Shown here piece by piece: positions 33,728 to 46,303 of a stretch of DNA of 64,000 nucleotides. Below the pieces are notes generated by a model. The model worked only from the letters and a program-made list of their open reading frames with translations. It was not told where the DNA came from and made no database searches. Position 1 is the stretch's first letter, and each line of letters starts with the position of its first letter. A program made the position numbers and the translations under genes. Source of the DNA: Saprospiraceae bacterium (GTDB taxonomy: Bacteria > Bacteroidota > Bacteroidia > Chitinophagales > Saprospiraceae); NCBI GenBank assembly GCA_958295895.1, contig CATQHI010000002.1, forward strand, positions 248,001 through 312,000. Direction: 5' to 3'.

Positions 33728-34144
33728 GTGAGATTAGTTCGTTTTCGTCCTAGCGGGACCACCACTGTAACAGCGTTACTTTACCTACTGGTCATAATTG
33801 CTAGCACCACATACATCCAGGAACTGCGTAAGGTAGAATGGCAACCTGCCTATGGCTGGCTCCCTAGCCTACTAGCGGCTGCGGGCTTTCCGCTCCTCTT
33901 CACAGTAGCGCGAATGGACCCCAATGGTCATCGCACTTCGCGTATGATGCTTCTTTATGCCATCACACTAGGGTGGCACCTTATTTATGAGACCGTACTG
34001 TACCTTGACGGACGCACCTTCGATCATACCGACAATTTGGCCGCTGCAATGGGAGCAGTGATTGGAGTAGCGATGTACGAACTGATCAACCACCGCAAGT
34101 TTCCAAAGCTTGCCATCGCGGTAGCCGGGCAGCGGGATTCTTGA
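33728..34144 (+). CDS. Small multi-span membrane protein
   Basis: 138-residue membrane protein with about four hydrophobic segments. The last half (GWHLIYETVLYLDGRTFDHTDNLAAAMGAVIGVAMYELI) has the D-N-AAA-G spacing of small VanZ-like membrane proteins, but the match is weak. The start is GTG at 33728, directly after the terminator. It is the first gene of the lower-GC island. Function unknown. Confidence 0.6.
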   Translation: MRLVRFRPSGTTTVTALLYLLVIIASTTYIQELRKVEWQPAYGWLPSLLAAAGFPLLFTVARMDPNGHRTSRMMLLYAITLGWHLIYETVLYLDGRTFDHTDNLAAAMGAVIGVAMYELINHRKFPKLAIAVAGQRDS

Positions 34145-34207
34145 AAACGAGTCCTCATTTCCCATTATTCTTGGGGATACCCGTAGCCCCCTATACCACT
34201 GACCCGT

Positions 34208-34483
34208 TTGTTTTGAATTACATTGCCCGCCATGGCATCGGCATCGTTGCCGGAGCTAAGTTTTTCTACGCCTGCTGCTCTCTTGCGTGTCGTACTGCTG
34301 AAAGACAAGCGCCTTGATCCCTTGCTGAAGTACTTTGCTGAGCCCGAGCACTTGATCGGCGCTATCAACATTCTTACCGCCGCTGAAGTAACGGCTTTTC
34401 CGCCGTACTCGATCACCCGCCAAGAGAGGGGGGTTGACGGCGGAGTTTGTGGCGCGACTAAGTACAGAGCGGCGGGATTTTAG
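34208..34483 (+). pseudogene. Degenerate partial copy of the following gene
   Basis: The region reads LNYIARHGIGIVAGAKFF in one frame and LLRVVLLKDKRLDPLLKYFAEPEHLIGAINILTAAE in another. The first matches RHGVGIVANEKGF, the second RLLVVEHPHTEALLEALDQ...VIDILTEAE, both from the gene at 34619. It is therefore a frameshifted, internally deleted duplicate. No promoter is seen. Confidence 0.6.
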
Positions 34484-34618
34484 AAAGTGGGTGAAGGAAA
34501 AAATACCACCACGTAGCATTATTTCCTACGCCTTCATGTGTTATGTTGGTGCTATGATGCCTAGGTTCGTGCCAATCAGTCGTTTGATGCGACTCACACT
34601 CACCTAAATCACCCTGTT

Positions 34619-35068
34619 TTGGACCTTACTATCCTGCGCCATGGCGTCGGCATCGTAGCAAATGAAAAAGGATTCACCAGTTGTGCCTTCGTGGAATACT
34701 TGCAACGGGACGGACCGAGTCAGTACGGCCGCAGAAACCGCGACTACCCCGCCCGGACTACCGGCTTTGAGCGCCTGCGCCGCTGCGTGACCCGGCTGAG
34801 GAGTGACCCCCGTCTGACTAGTGGTGCTGCAACTCCCTTTCGCCTCCTGGTCGTAGAGCATCCGCACACCGAGGCGCTTCTCGAAGCATTGGACCAAAAT
34901 CCTGGCCCTGTTGACGTGATCGACATTCTTACCGAGGCGGAAGCTCTACGTATGGCGACCAAGATCGACTGCCTTTCCGACGAGGGGTGTGTGACGCCTG
35001 AGCTGGTAGGACGGCTTAGTGTGGAGCGGCGTGATTTGGTGGTGTGGGCGGAGGAGTTGGGGTTTTAG
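34619..35068 (+). CDS. Protein of unknown function with a degenerate upstream duplicate
   Basis: About 149 residues from a TTG at 34619; the frame is open further upstream without an ATG, so the start is uncertain. LTILRHGVGIVANEKGFTSCAFVEYL and the ending LLVVEHPHTEALLEALDQNPGPVDVIDILTEAEALRMA look like an intact fold. No family was recognised. It sits in the lower-GC island next to other poorly conserved genes, so horizontal acquisition is likely. Confidence 0.5.
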   Translation: MDLTILRHGVGIVANEKGFTSCAFVEYLQRDGPSQYGRRNRDYPARTTGFERLRRCVTRLRSDPRLTSGAATPFRLLVVEHPHTEALLEALDQNPGPVDVIDILTEAEALRMATKIDCLSDEGCVTPELVGRLSVERRDLVVWAEELGF

Positions 35069-35146
35069 GGGGCGGGGGCGGGCGCGAAGTGAAGAACAGC
35101 AACTAGAAGTAGCAATCGTATAATGTTCCTATCTTCCCCACGTTGA

Positions 35147-35880
35147 ATGACTGCTATGGCGAACCGCATTCCGATCTCACTCGACCGGCCGTTTCTGCGC
35201 GACGCGATTATCGAGTTTCGCTACGACCCGCAGGAGAACCTGAGCTGATCAAGGGTCTGCTGTTCGAAAAGCTTAGACAGTGTAGCTGGAAGTTGCCAGA
35301 GAATCGACTTCAACTTCCGATCCGCCTGGGGCAGGAACTAGTCGTACAGGCCAATCAGACAATCGAACTGCATAGAGGAGATTTCAGGCTTGCACTTCTA
35401 CCCAACGCGCTCAGTTTCAACGTAAGGGTTCAGTATCCGGGTTATGCCGATAACTATCGTCCAGTGCTTACAGAAACTTTGGAACACCTTGGCGATGCAA
35501 CGATCTTGCGCTTCACGGGGGTTGGGCTTAGGTACATCAACGACTTCGCTGGAATTGACATCTACAATGTCATCCAACGCTTCATGGAGACTGGTCTGGA
35601 AAGCTTCAGCGAAGCAAATCGAGTAGTACGATGGAATTTTGTCCAGGAAGAGACCCTAATTGGCGTGAACATCGGTAACGCTCTCCCGTCAAGAGATAAC
35701 CAGAACGAACTAGGTTCTGTTATTGATATAGATTTACAAGAGCGGTGTGAACCAACTGTAGAAACCGAAAAAGTGATCGTCTTAGCAGATCGCCTTCATG
35801 ACCTTAACAAAGCTATTCTGTTCGGTCAACTGTTGCCCGAAGACTTCGTCAGTCGGTTCGGTCCAACCTATCAACACTAA
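35147..35880 (+). pseudogene. TIGR04255-family gene with an N-terminal frameshift
   Basis: The ATG at 35147 gives MTAMANRIPISLDRPFLRDA and then IIEFRYDPQEN before a stop near 35248. The next frame continues PELIKGLLFEKLRQC through LRYINDFAGIDIYN to the stop at 35880. The N-terminal 'PFLRDAIIEFRY' and the central 'RFTGVGLRYIN' are typical of the sporadically distributed TIGR04255 family, about 250 residues. One indel between about 35230 and 35250 separates the frames. The family's function is unknown; members often lie in accessory islands. Confidence 0.7.
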
Positions 35881-35885
35881 CACTT

Positions 35886-36107
35886 ATGTCAACTCTTACA
35901 GCAACCTCTCGGTCAGCTTACGTACCAGATCGATCTCGCCAATTTGGTTCAGTGATCGGTACAGATCAAATGTTGAATTCGGTGTTTCTAACGCGAAGTG
36001 GATCAATGTGTCGAGGTACAACGATCAATCCATCTAATGCAACTAGCGCTGAAGATAAGCTCGTCTATGATCTACTAAATCAAGCAAGGAGTGGTAGGGT
36101 GAGATAG
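35886..36107 (+). pseudogene. Unknown gene truncated by the IS element
   Basis: 73 codons after an ATG six bases downstream of the TIGR04255 gene. The last codons run into the left end of the IS, which supplies the TAG stop at 36105-36107. The original C-terminus is lost and no continuation was recognised to the right of the IS. The remaining sequence (DQMLNSVFLTRSGSMCRGTT, ATSAEDKLVYDLLNQARSG) matches no family I know. It may have been a partner of the TIGR04255 gene. Confidence 0.5.
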
Positions 36108-37268
36108 GGCAAACGCATCAAAGTTGTAGCTTTAGCGGCATGATTCAAACAAAAACGCCCTATTCGATTGCGTAGTTGATCCACGCGTCAGTGGTCGGTG
36201 CCGCTACAAGCTGAATGATCTTTTATTCATCGCCTTGTGCACTTTACTCGCTAATGGCGAGGATTATGAGGACATGCAGTTCTCTGCCGAAGAGCGTAGT
36301 GCTTGGCTGGCTGACCGTTTATCCGACCCCGATATTACTCCATCCCACGACACCTTTATCGGATATTCCAAATCGTTGATCCTGAACACCTTAAGCAAGG
36401 CTTGGCCGAAGACGGACGCCGCTTACTCAATAGCCTGGAAGGTCAGTTGATCACTATCGATGGCAAAAAGCTGAAAGGGAGTAATCCGACCAGTCGGGGA
36501 AATAGTGGATTATTCATTCTCAACGCCTGGGTCAGCGACCATAGCATCTGTATCGGGCAAACCAAGGTGATGGATAAAAGCAATGAGATTACGGCCATCC
36601 CCCAACTGCTCGACGAACTTGAACTGTCAGGAAGCACGGTCAGCATCGATGCCATGGGTTGCCAGCATGAGATCGCCGATCAGATCGTGGAGGCCCAGGC
36701 CAACTACATCCTGGCGCTCAAGGGCAATCAGGGAGACTGGTACGAGGAAGTTCAGGAGGCCTTTAACTACGGGCGCATTGAGGCCCAGGACGAGCAGTGG
36801 GAGTACGATCACGGTCGGTACGAAACCAGACGGTGTGAGGTCATGACCGCCACGGGGTACCTGAGCCCTAAGTTCACCCAACGATGGAGCTCCGTTCGGC
36901 AGTTCGTGCGACTGACCGCTCAGCGTACGCTCAGCGTACGATCGGTGAGGCAACTACCACTCAGACAAGGTATTATCTCACCAGTAGTGCTGACTTTAGT
37001 GCCAGCAAGCTCAACGAGTTGATCCGCGGACACTGGAGTATTGAGCACAAGCTGCACTGGCATCTGGATGTTACCTTCCATGAAGATGGCAGTCGAGCAC
37101 GCAGTGGCCATGCAGCAGTCAATTTGAGCATCCTGCGCAAGATGGCCTTGCACCGGATCAAACAAGACACCCAGAAGCTCAGTCAGGAAGAAGCGACGAT
37201 TCAAAGCCTCGATGAACGTGGACTATCTCGACCAGCTTTTACAACTATAATTTGATGCGTTTGCCCTA
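36105..37268. mobile_element. ISAs1-family insertion sequence (inactive)
   Basis: 1164 bp bounded by perfect 18-bp terminal inverted repeats TAGGGCAAACGCATCAAA (36105-36122 and 37251-37268). It contains one transposase gene broken by several frameshifts. No clear target duplication is visible in the flanks. Confidence 0.88.
36178..37255 (+). pseudogene. ISAs1-family transposase, frameshifted
   Basis: Three frames together give a DDE transposase of the ISAs1 family. An N-terminal part opens DPRVSGRCRYKLNDLLFIALC and includes GEDYEDM. The central part has LITIDGKKLKGS (first Asp), VSIDAMGCQ (second Asp) and ANYILALKGNQ. The end has RGHWSIEHKLHWHLDVTFHEDGSRAR with the Glu. Frame changes near 36175, 36385-36420 and 36870-36900 inactivate it. 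The terminal repeats are intact, so mobilisation by a related transposase cannot be excluded. Confidence 0.85.
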
Positions 37269-37842
37269 ATTGGGCGTAAGAAGTTTGTTTTACACCTAAG
37301 TCGTAAAGTAGCTTGCTTCTTCTATAAGTCACTGACTGTCAGCTTGTTCTTGTTTTACAAGCAACTCACAGATGTGGAAAAAGCTGTGGAAAACAAGTCC
37401 AAGCCCCCTAATCATGAAGGGGCTGTCTTGTCAAATCGTCAAGTTACGCTGGCGGCCCACCCGTAAAGTTTAGGTCCATTTCCGGCCAATGGACGATGCA
37501 TATACTGGTTCCAGTTAGGTAGACTACTTGTGCCAGAGACGGCCTGGACTTGATAGCTGTACGGTAGGACACTAGCGCGTCGGGGTATAGACCTATGGTA
37601 TAAGTTCGCGCAGATTTCCTTACTTCCTTTTTAGTTAGCTGACGCGCTACCGTACGGTCGAAAGGGTATCTCTGGCTTGTGTATGGGAAGTTTCTGCGCA
37701 TAAGCCGAAGAATTAAGCTGCTTCATGGTAGTTTCTGCGCATAAGGGGGCACATCGTGGTAGTTTCTGCGCGTAAGAGCGCAGAGGTCACCTTGAGTTGA
37801 GACAACCCCCAGCCGTGTACACCTCCCCCCTTTGCAAACCCA
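37269..37842. other. Long non-coding stretch with short direct repeats
   Basis: About 570 bases without a convincing gene. It holds two TGTGGAAAA strings at 37373-37381 and 37385-37393 and three 16-bp direct repeats at 37689-37776. An 85-codon minus-strand frame at 37444-37701 lacks any recognisable domain and is not called. Confidence 0.5.
37689..37776 (+). repeat. Three 16-bp direct repeats AGTTTCTGCGCATAAG
   Basis: Copies at 37689-37704, 37730-37745 and 37761-37776 (the last with one change), spaced 41 and 31 bases apart. They resemble iterons or operator sites. They lie upstream of the nuclease gene. Confidence 0.75.
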
Positions 37843-37869
37843 GCACCCGCGTCCCCGCCCCTACCTTTA
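37843..37869 (+). promoter_or_regulatory. Promoter of the S1/P1 nuclease gene built on the dispersed repeat
   Basis: The repeat GCACCCGCGTCCCCGCCC (37843-37860, 16 of 18 matches) is followed by the -7 box TACCTTTA at 37862-37869 and, four bases later, the ATG. The arrangement is almost the same as at 9192-9160. Confidence 0.6.
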
Positions 37870-37873
37870 CCCC

Positions 37874-38728
37874 ATGCTCCGTCACTTCCCCCTCCTATTC
37901 CTCCTCACCCTCCCCCAACTCCTGCCCGCCTGGGGCGCCAACGGCCACCGCATCGTCGCCCAAATCTGCTACGATAACCTCACCGATCAGGCCCGCGAGA
38001 AGGTAGACGCCGCCCTGGGTGACAACTACCTCGCCCAGGTCAGCACCTGGCCCGACTACATCCGCGCCGAGTCCGGCTGGGACTTCACCCACCCCTGGCA
38101 CTATATGACGGTGCAGCCCGATGAGACGGTCGCCGACGTAGCCCGCCAAACCGCCACCGACCCCGCTATCGACGACGTGAACGAGGCCATCGCCTTCATG
38201 ACCGATGTGCTGGCTGGTGACAGCGAAGCTCGCCAGCGTATGACCGACCTACTCCAGCAACACGATGTCGACCCCCTGGCCGGCTCCCTCGACGCCACGG
38301 CCCTGGCCTTCCTGATTCACTTCGTGGCCGACGTGCACATGCCCCTACACGTAGGCAAAAACCGCGACCTGGGCGGCAACCGCATCACCGTGCTCTTCTT
38401 CGGCGAGCGCTACAACCTGCACTCGGTCTGGGATACGCAGATCATCGAGCAGGAGCGGTTGAGCTATACGGAGTTTGCCAACTTCGTGACCATGCACACC
38501 CGCGCCCGCCGGGCGGACTGGGCCGAGGCGAGCCCCGAAACGTGGATGCAAGAGTCTGTCGCCCTGCGCGAAGTAGTCTACAATACACTCTACGATAATA
38601 CCGACCGCGAGACCGGTCTACCTGACCTCGGCTACGACTACCAGCACGACTTCCTGCCCATCGTGGAGGAGCGGCTGGGTGCGGCGGGCTACCGGGCGGC
38701 GGCCGTGTTGAACCGGGTACTTAATTAA
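37874..38728 (+). CDS. S1/P1-family nuclease
   Basis: Secreted zinc-dependent nuclease acting on single-stranded DNA and RNA and on 3'-phosphomononucleotides. 284 residues with signal MLRHFPLLFLLTLPQLLPA; cleavage exposes the Trp of WGANGHRIVAQ that, in this family, binds zinc with its amino end. Further ligands lie in STWPDYIR, HPWHYM, HFVADVHMPLHVG and NLHSVWD. The ATG at 37874 begins the signal peptide. The GH3 gene follows after five bases, so the two are likely cotranscribed. Confidence 0.93.
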   Translation: MLRHFPLLFLLTLPQLLPAWGANGHRIVAQICYDNLTDQAREKVDAALGDNYLAQVSTWPDYIRAESGWDFTHPWHYMTVQPDETVADVARQTATDPAIDDVNEAIAFMTDVLAGDSEARQRMTDLLQQHDVDPLAGSLDATALAFLIHFVADVHMPLHVGKNRDLGGNRITVLFFGERYNLHSVWDTQIIEQERLSYTEFANFVTMHTRARRADWAEASPETWMQESVALREVVYNTLYDNTDRETGLPDLGYDYQHDFLPIVEERLGAAGYRAAAVLNRVLN

Positions 38729-38733
38729 GCACT

Positions 38734-41004
38734 ATGAACTACGCTACACTATTCCTATTCGTACTTGCAGCTAGCCTCCTACGGGCCCAGCAGTCTATTC
38801 CTGAGGTAGAGGAGCTACTCAGCCGCATGACCATCGAGGAAAAGATCGGTCAGCTCAACCTCCTCACCCCCGGCGGCGGCGCGGTAACCGGCGCAGTAGT
38901 CAGCAGCGACGTAGAAGCGAAGATCAAGGCCGGACAGGTCGGCGGGCTGTTCGGGCTGGCCGGTCCCGACCGCATCCGCACCGCACAGGAGTATGCCATC
39001 AACGAGACCCGACTGGGCATCCCCCTCTTCATCGGCTCCGATGTAATCCACGGCTACAAAACGACCTTCCCCATCCCGCTCGGACTGTCCAGCAGCTGGG
39101 ACATGGCCCTCATCGAGCGCACCGCCCAGATCGCTGCCACCGAAGCGACCGCCGATGGCATCAACTGGAATTTCTCGCCCATGGTCGACATCGCCCGCGA
39201 CCCGCGCTGGGGCCGCATCGCTGAGGGGGCGGGGGAAGATCCCTACCTGGGCTCGGCCGTCGCCCGCGCTATGGTCCGCGGTTACCAGGGCGATGATCTG
39301 GGCGCGGACTCGACCATGCTAGCTACCGTCAAGCACCTGGCCCTCTACGGTGCCGCCGAGGGGGGGCGCGACTACGCCACCGTCGACATGAGCCGGCTGA
39401 AGATGTACAACCAGTACCTGCCCCCGTACCACGCCGCCGTCGAGGCCGGAGTAGCCAGCGCCATGACCTCCTTCAACGACGTCGAGGGCGTACCCGCCTC
39501 CGGCAACAAATGGCTACTGACCGATCTGCTGCGCGGACAGTGGGGCTTCCAGGGCTTCGTCGTCTCCGACTACACCTCCATCAACGAAATGACTAACCAC
39601 GGCCTCGGCGATCTCCAGGCCGTGTCTGCCCTCGCCCTGACCGCCGGTATGGACATGGACATGGTCGGCGAGGGCTTCTTGACCACCCTGCCCGAGTCGC
39701 TCGAGGAAGGCAAGGTAACCGAGGAGCAGATCACCACCGCCTGCCGCCGCATCCTGGAGGCGAAGCACAAACTGGGCCTCTTCGATGACCCCTATCGCTA
39801 TCTGGACACCCTGCGTCCCGCCCGCGATATTCTGACGGATGCCCACCGCGCAGTCGCCCGTCGGGCTGCGGCCAGCGCCGCCGTACTGCTGAAGAACGAC
39901 AGCGGTACGCTTCCCCTGTCCCGCGACGCCCGTATCGCCCTGGTCGGTCCGCTGGCAGATAGCCAAAACAACATGCTCGGTACCTGGGCTCCGACCGGTG
40001 AATTGAGCGAAGCCATCACCATCCAGGCGGGTTTCGACGAGGTGGTACCCGAGGTCACGTATACCTATGCTGTGGGCGCCAACATCACCGACGATACCAC
40101 CCTGGCCAATAACACTAATGTTTTCGGCCCCCGGGTGGTCATCGACGAGCGCAACCCTGACACCCTGCTGGAGGAAGCCCTCGCCGCAGCCCGTCAGGCC
40201 GACGTGGTCGTAGCCGTGGTCGGTGAGGCCAGCGAGTTCAGTGGGGAGGCCGGCAGCCGTACGGAACTTACCATCCCGGAAAGCCAGAAGAAACTGATCC
40301 GTGCCCTCGTCGCCACCGGCAAGCCCGTCGTCCTCGTCCTCATGAGCGGCCGGCCCCTCGTCATTACCGAAGAGATGGACCTACCCCTCAGCATCCTCCA
40401 GGTCTGGCACCCCGGCGTGGAGGCGGGCAACGGCGTGGTCGATGTCCTGTACGGCAACTACAATCCGGCCGGCCACCTGACGGCCAGTTGGCCCCGTAGC
40501 GTGGGGCAGATTCCCGTCTACCACTCCATGAAGCGCAGCGGCCGCCCGGCCCCGAACAAGGGAGCCCCCTTCCAGAAGTTCCAGTCCAACTACCTCGATG
40601 TACCCAACACCCCCCTACTACCCTTCGGCTACGGCCTGAGCTACACCACCTTCACCTACACCAATCCACAGCTAGGTAGCGAGCAGATACGGATGGGTGA
40701 TTCCGTCCAGGTAAGCATCGAAGTGACCAACACGGGACAGCTAGCCGGCGAGGAAGTCGTACAACTCTACCTCCGCGACGTAGTCCGCAGCGTCACCCCG
40801 CCCGACAAGACGCTCAAGGGCTTCACCAAAGTTATGCTCGCACCGGGTGAGAGCCGTCGGGTCACGATCACTCTCGCGCCCGACGACCTCAAATTTTACA
40901 ACGCCGCCCTGGACTTCGCCGCTGAGCCGGGCACCTTCGAGGTATTCATCGGGGAAAACGCCGAAGATGAACAAAACATGCTCAGCTTCGAACTACTCCC
41001 CTGA
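38734..41004 (+). CDS. bglX: Glycoside hydrolase family 3 beta-glucosidase
   Basis: 756-residue secreted or periplasmic beta-glucosidase. A signal peptide ends near RAQ (residue 19). The GH3 N-terminal barrel covers about 25-360, with the substrate-binding KHLALYGAAEGGRDY and the nucleophile Asp279 in GFVVSDYTSI. The C-terminal GH3 domain (AVLLKNDSGTLPL, MSGRPLVI) and a Fn3-like domain (LPFGYGLSYTTF to the end) follow. Length and order match BglX. The neighbouring nuclease suggests nutrient scavenging from polymers. Confidence 0.93.
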   Translation: MNYATLFLFVLAASLLRAQQSIPEVEELLSRMTIEEKIGQLNLLTPGGGAVTGAVVSSDVEAKIKAGQVGGLFGLAGPDRIRTAQEYAINETRLGIPLFIGSDVIHGYKTTFPIPLGLSSSWDMALIERTAQIAATEATADGINWNFSPMVDIARDPRWGRIAEGAGEDPYLGSAVARAMVRGYQGDDLGADSTMLATVKHLALYGAAEGGRDYATVDMSRLKMYNQYLPPYHAAVEAGVASAMTSFNDVEGVPASGNKWLLTDLLRGQWGFQGFVVSDYTSINEMTNHGLGDLQAVSALALTAGMDMDMVGEGFLTTLPESLEEGKVTEEQITTACRRILEAKHKLGLFDDPYRYLDTLRPARDILTDAHRAVARRAAASAAVLLKNDSGTLPLSRDARIALVGPLADSQNNMLGTWAPTGELSEAITIQAGFDEVVPEVTYTYAVGANITDDTTLANNTNVFGPRVVIDERNPDTLLEEALAAARQADVVVAVVGEASEFSGEAGSRTELTIPESQKKLIRALVATGKPVVLVLMSGRPLVITEEMDLPLSILQVWHPGVEAGNGVVDVLYGNYNPAGHLTASWPRSVGQIPVYHSMKRSGRPAPNKGAPFQKFQSNYLDVPNTPLLPFGYGLSYTTFTYTNPQLGSEQIRMGDSVQVSIEVTNTGQLAGEEVVQLYLRDVVRSVTPPDKTLKGFTKVMLAPGESRRVTITLAPDDLKFYNAALDFAAEPGTFEVFIGENAEDEQNMLSFELLP

Positions 41005-41022
41005 TTGCAGCTGCCACGTTCG

Positions 41023-43164
<2,142 letters not shown>

Positions 43165-43176
43165 CAGTAGTTCTAT

Positions 43177-43647
43177 TTAGACCGGGCGAGAGGGAAAGTC
43201 TGCCGGATGGCCCGTCAGGCGGTAGACGACCCTCGATAACATTCCCCGCTGCAGGTGTGTTCGGGGGGCGGCGGCGCGCAGGTGCAATGGTAAGCGAGTA
43301 AAGCCAACCGCTACGAATGCCGCCCCCGTACCGGCAATAAGCCAGAGCGCTGTCCGCTCGGCCTCGCCGTAGGTGTTGAGAATGACATCTGCTACCACTG
43401 TTCCGATGAGGGCTCCACCCGACAGGCTCAGCACTTGTCCGGTGAAAGTGTAAAAGCGACTACTCTTTAGCAGCTGCTGACTCTCCGAGCTGGCAGCTAG
43501 CATCCGGATGGTTTCCCGAATGGTAAGAATCTCATCGTTCTGCGCAAACACGTAGTCGCTATTGATCTGACGGACGACCAGCCTCTGGGCAGCACCACTG
43601 CTTAGGACGAAAACGGTCAATAGTAGGGTCAGAGTCAAGTGCTTCAT
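43177..43647 (-). CDS. Exported or membrane protein of unknown function
   Basis: 156 residues with a signal peptide (MKHLTLTLLLTVFVLSSGAAQ) and two later hydrophobic segments (about 73-90 and 100-118). The gene lies directly upstream of katE on the same strand. The LHLRAAA stretch is encoded by a sequence resembling the dispersed repeat (43267-43285). No family was recognised. Confidence 0.62.
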   Translation of the reverse strand: MKHLTLTLLLTVFVLSSGAAQRLVVRQINSDYVFAQNDEILTIRETIRMLAASSESQQLLKSSRFYTFTGQVLSLSGGALIGTVVADVILNTYGEAERTALWLIAGTGAAFVAVGFTRLPLHLRAAAPRTHLQRGMLSRVVYRLTGHPADFPSRPV

Positions 43648-43759
43648 ATACGGAAGTTAGCACCCAATCTTATTCCTCCATCTCCTTCTCAATGGTTTAA
43701 GAAAACCTTAGTAGTACCTCTATCCCCTGCGTCGACATCTTCTCCCCTTGACCAAGCCC

Positions 43760-43777
43760 GCACCCGCGGCCCCGCCC
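43760..43777 (+). repeat. Dispersed GC-rich 18-mer, copy 9 (upstream of katG)
   Basis: GCACCCGCGGCCCCGCCC, 17 of 18 matches, about 128 bases before the katG ATG and in the gene's orientation. Confidence 0.75.
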
Positions 43778-43781
43778 CCCG

Positions 43782-43840
43782 TCCCTAAGTCCCCCCATCC
43801 CTAAGTCCCCCCATCCCTAAATCCCCTGTCCCTATTCCCC
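43782..43840. repeat. Tandem TCCCTAAGTCCCCCCA repeats
   Basis: Two near-perfect 16-bp units and two or three degenerate ones (TCCCTAAATCCCC, TCCCTATTCCCC) follow the dispersed repeat between katE's neighbour and katG. Confidence 0.7.
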
Positions 43841-43893
43841 TGGTGAACCACACCCGCCCCCAAATCCTTCTTACTATTCCCCCCTAAATCTAA

Positions 43894-46245
<2,352 letters not shown>

Positions 46246-46266
46246 CCTACGATTCAAATAAAAAGC

Positions 46267-46300
46267 AAGCGGTGACTCAGGGATGGGTCACCGCTTTTTT
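46267..46300 (+). terminator. Rho-independent terminator between katG and the ATPase gene
   Basis: AAGCGGTGAC, a ten-base loop, GTCACCGCTT and a T run. The mirrored A run before the stem could let it serve both convergent genes. Confidence 0.88.
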
Positions 46301-46303
46301 GTG

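Noticed and set aside
35069-35090. GGGGGCGGGGGCGGGCGC after the gene at 34619 as another repeat copy
   Set aside because: Too G-rich and too divergent from the consensus to separate from simple composition, although its position just after a stop codon resembles copy 8.
37373-37393. Possible replication origin (DnaA boxes)
   Set aside because: Only two TGTGGAAAA strings, each one base off a DnaA box complement, with no AT-rich unwinding region and no dnaA nearby.
37444-37701. 85-codon minus-strand open frame between the IS and the nuclease gene
   Set aside because: Its sequence has no recognisable domain, it runs across two of the direct-repeat regions' flank, and its composition does not look coding.
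37689-37776. CRISPR array
   Set aside because: Only three short direct repeats with unequal spacing and no cas genes; no CRISPR array was seen anywhere in the window.
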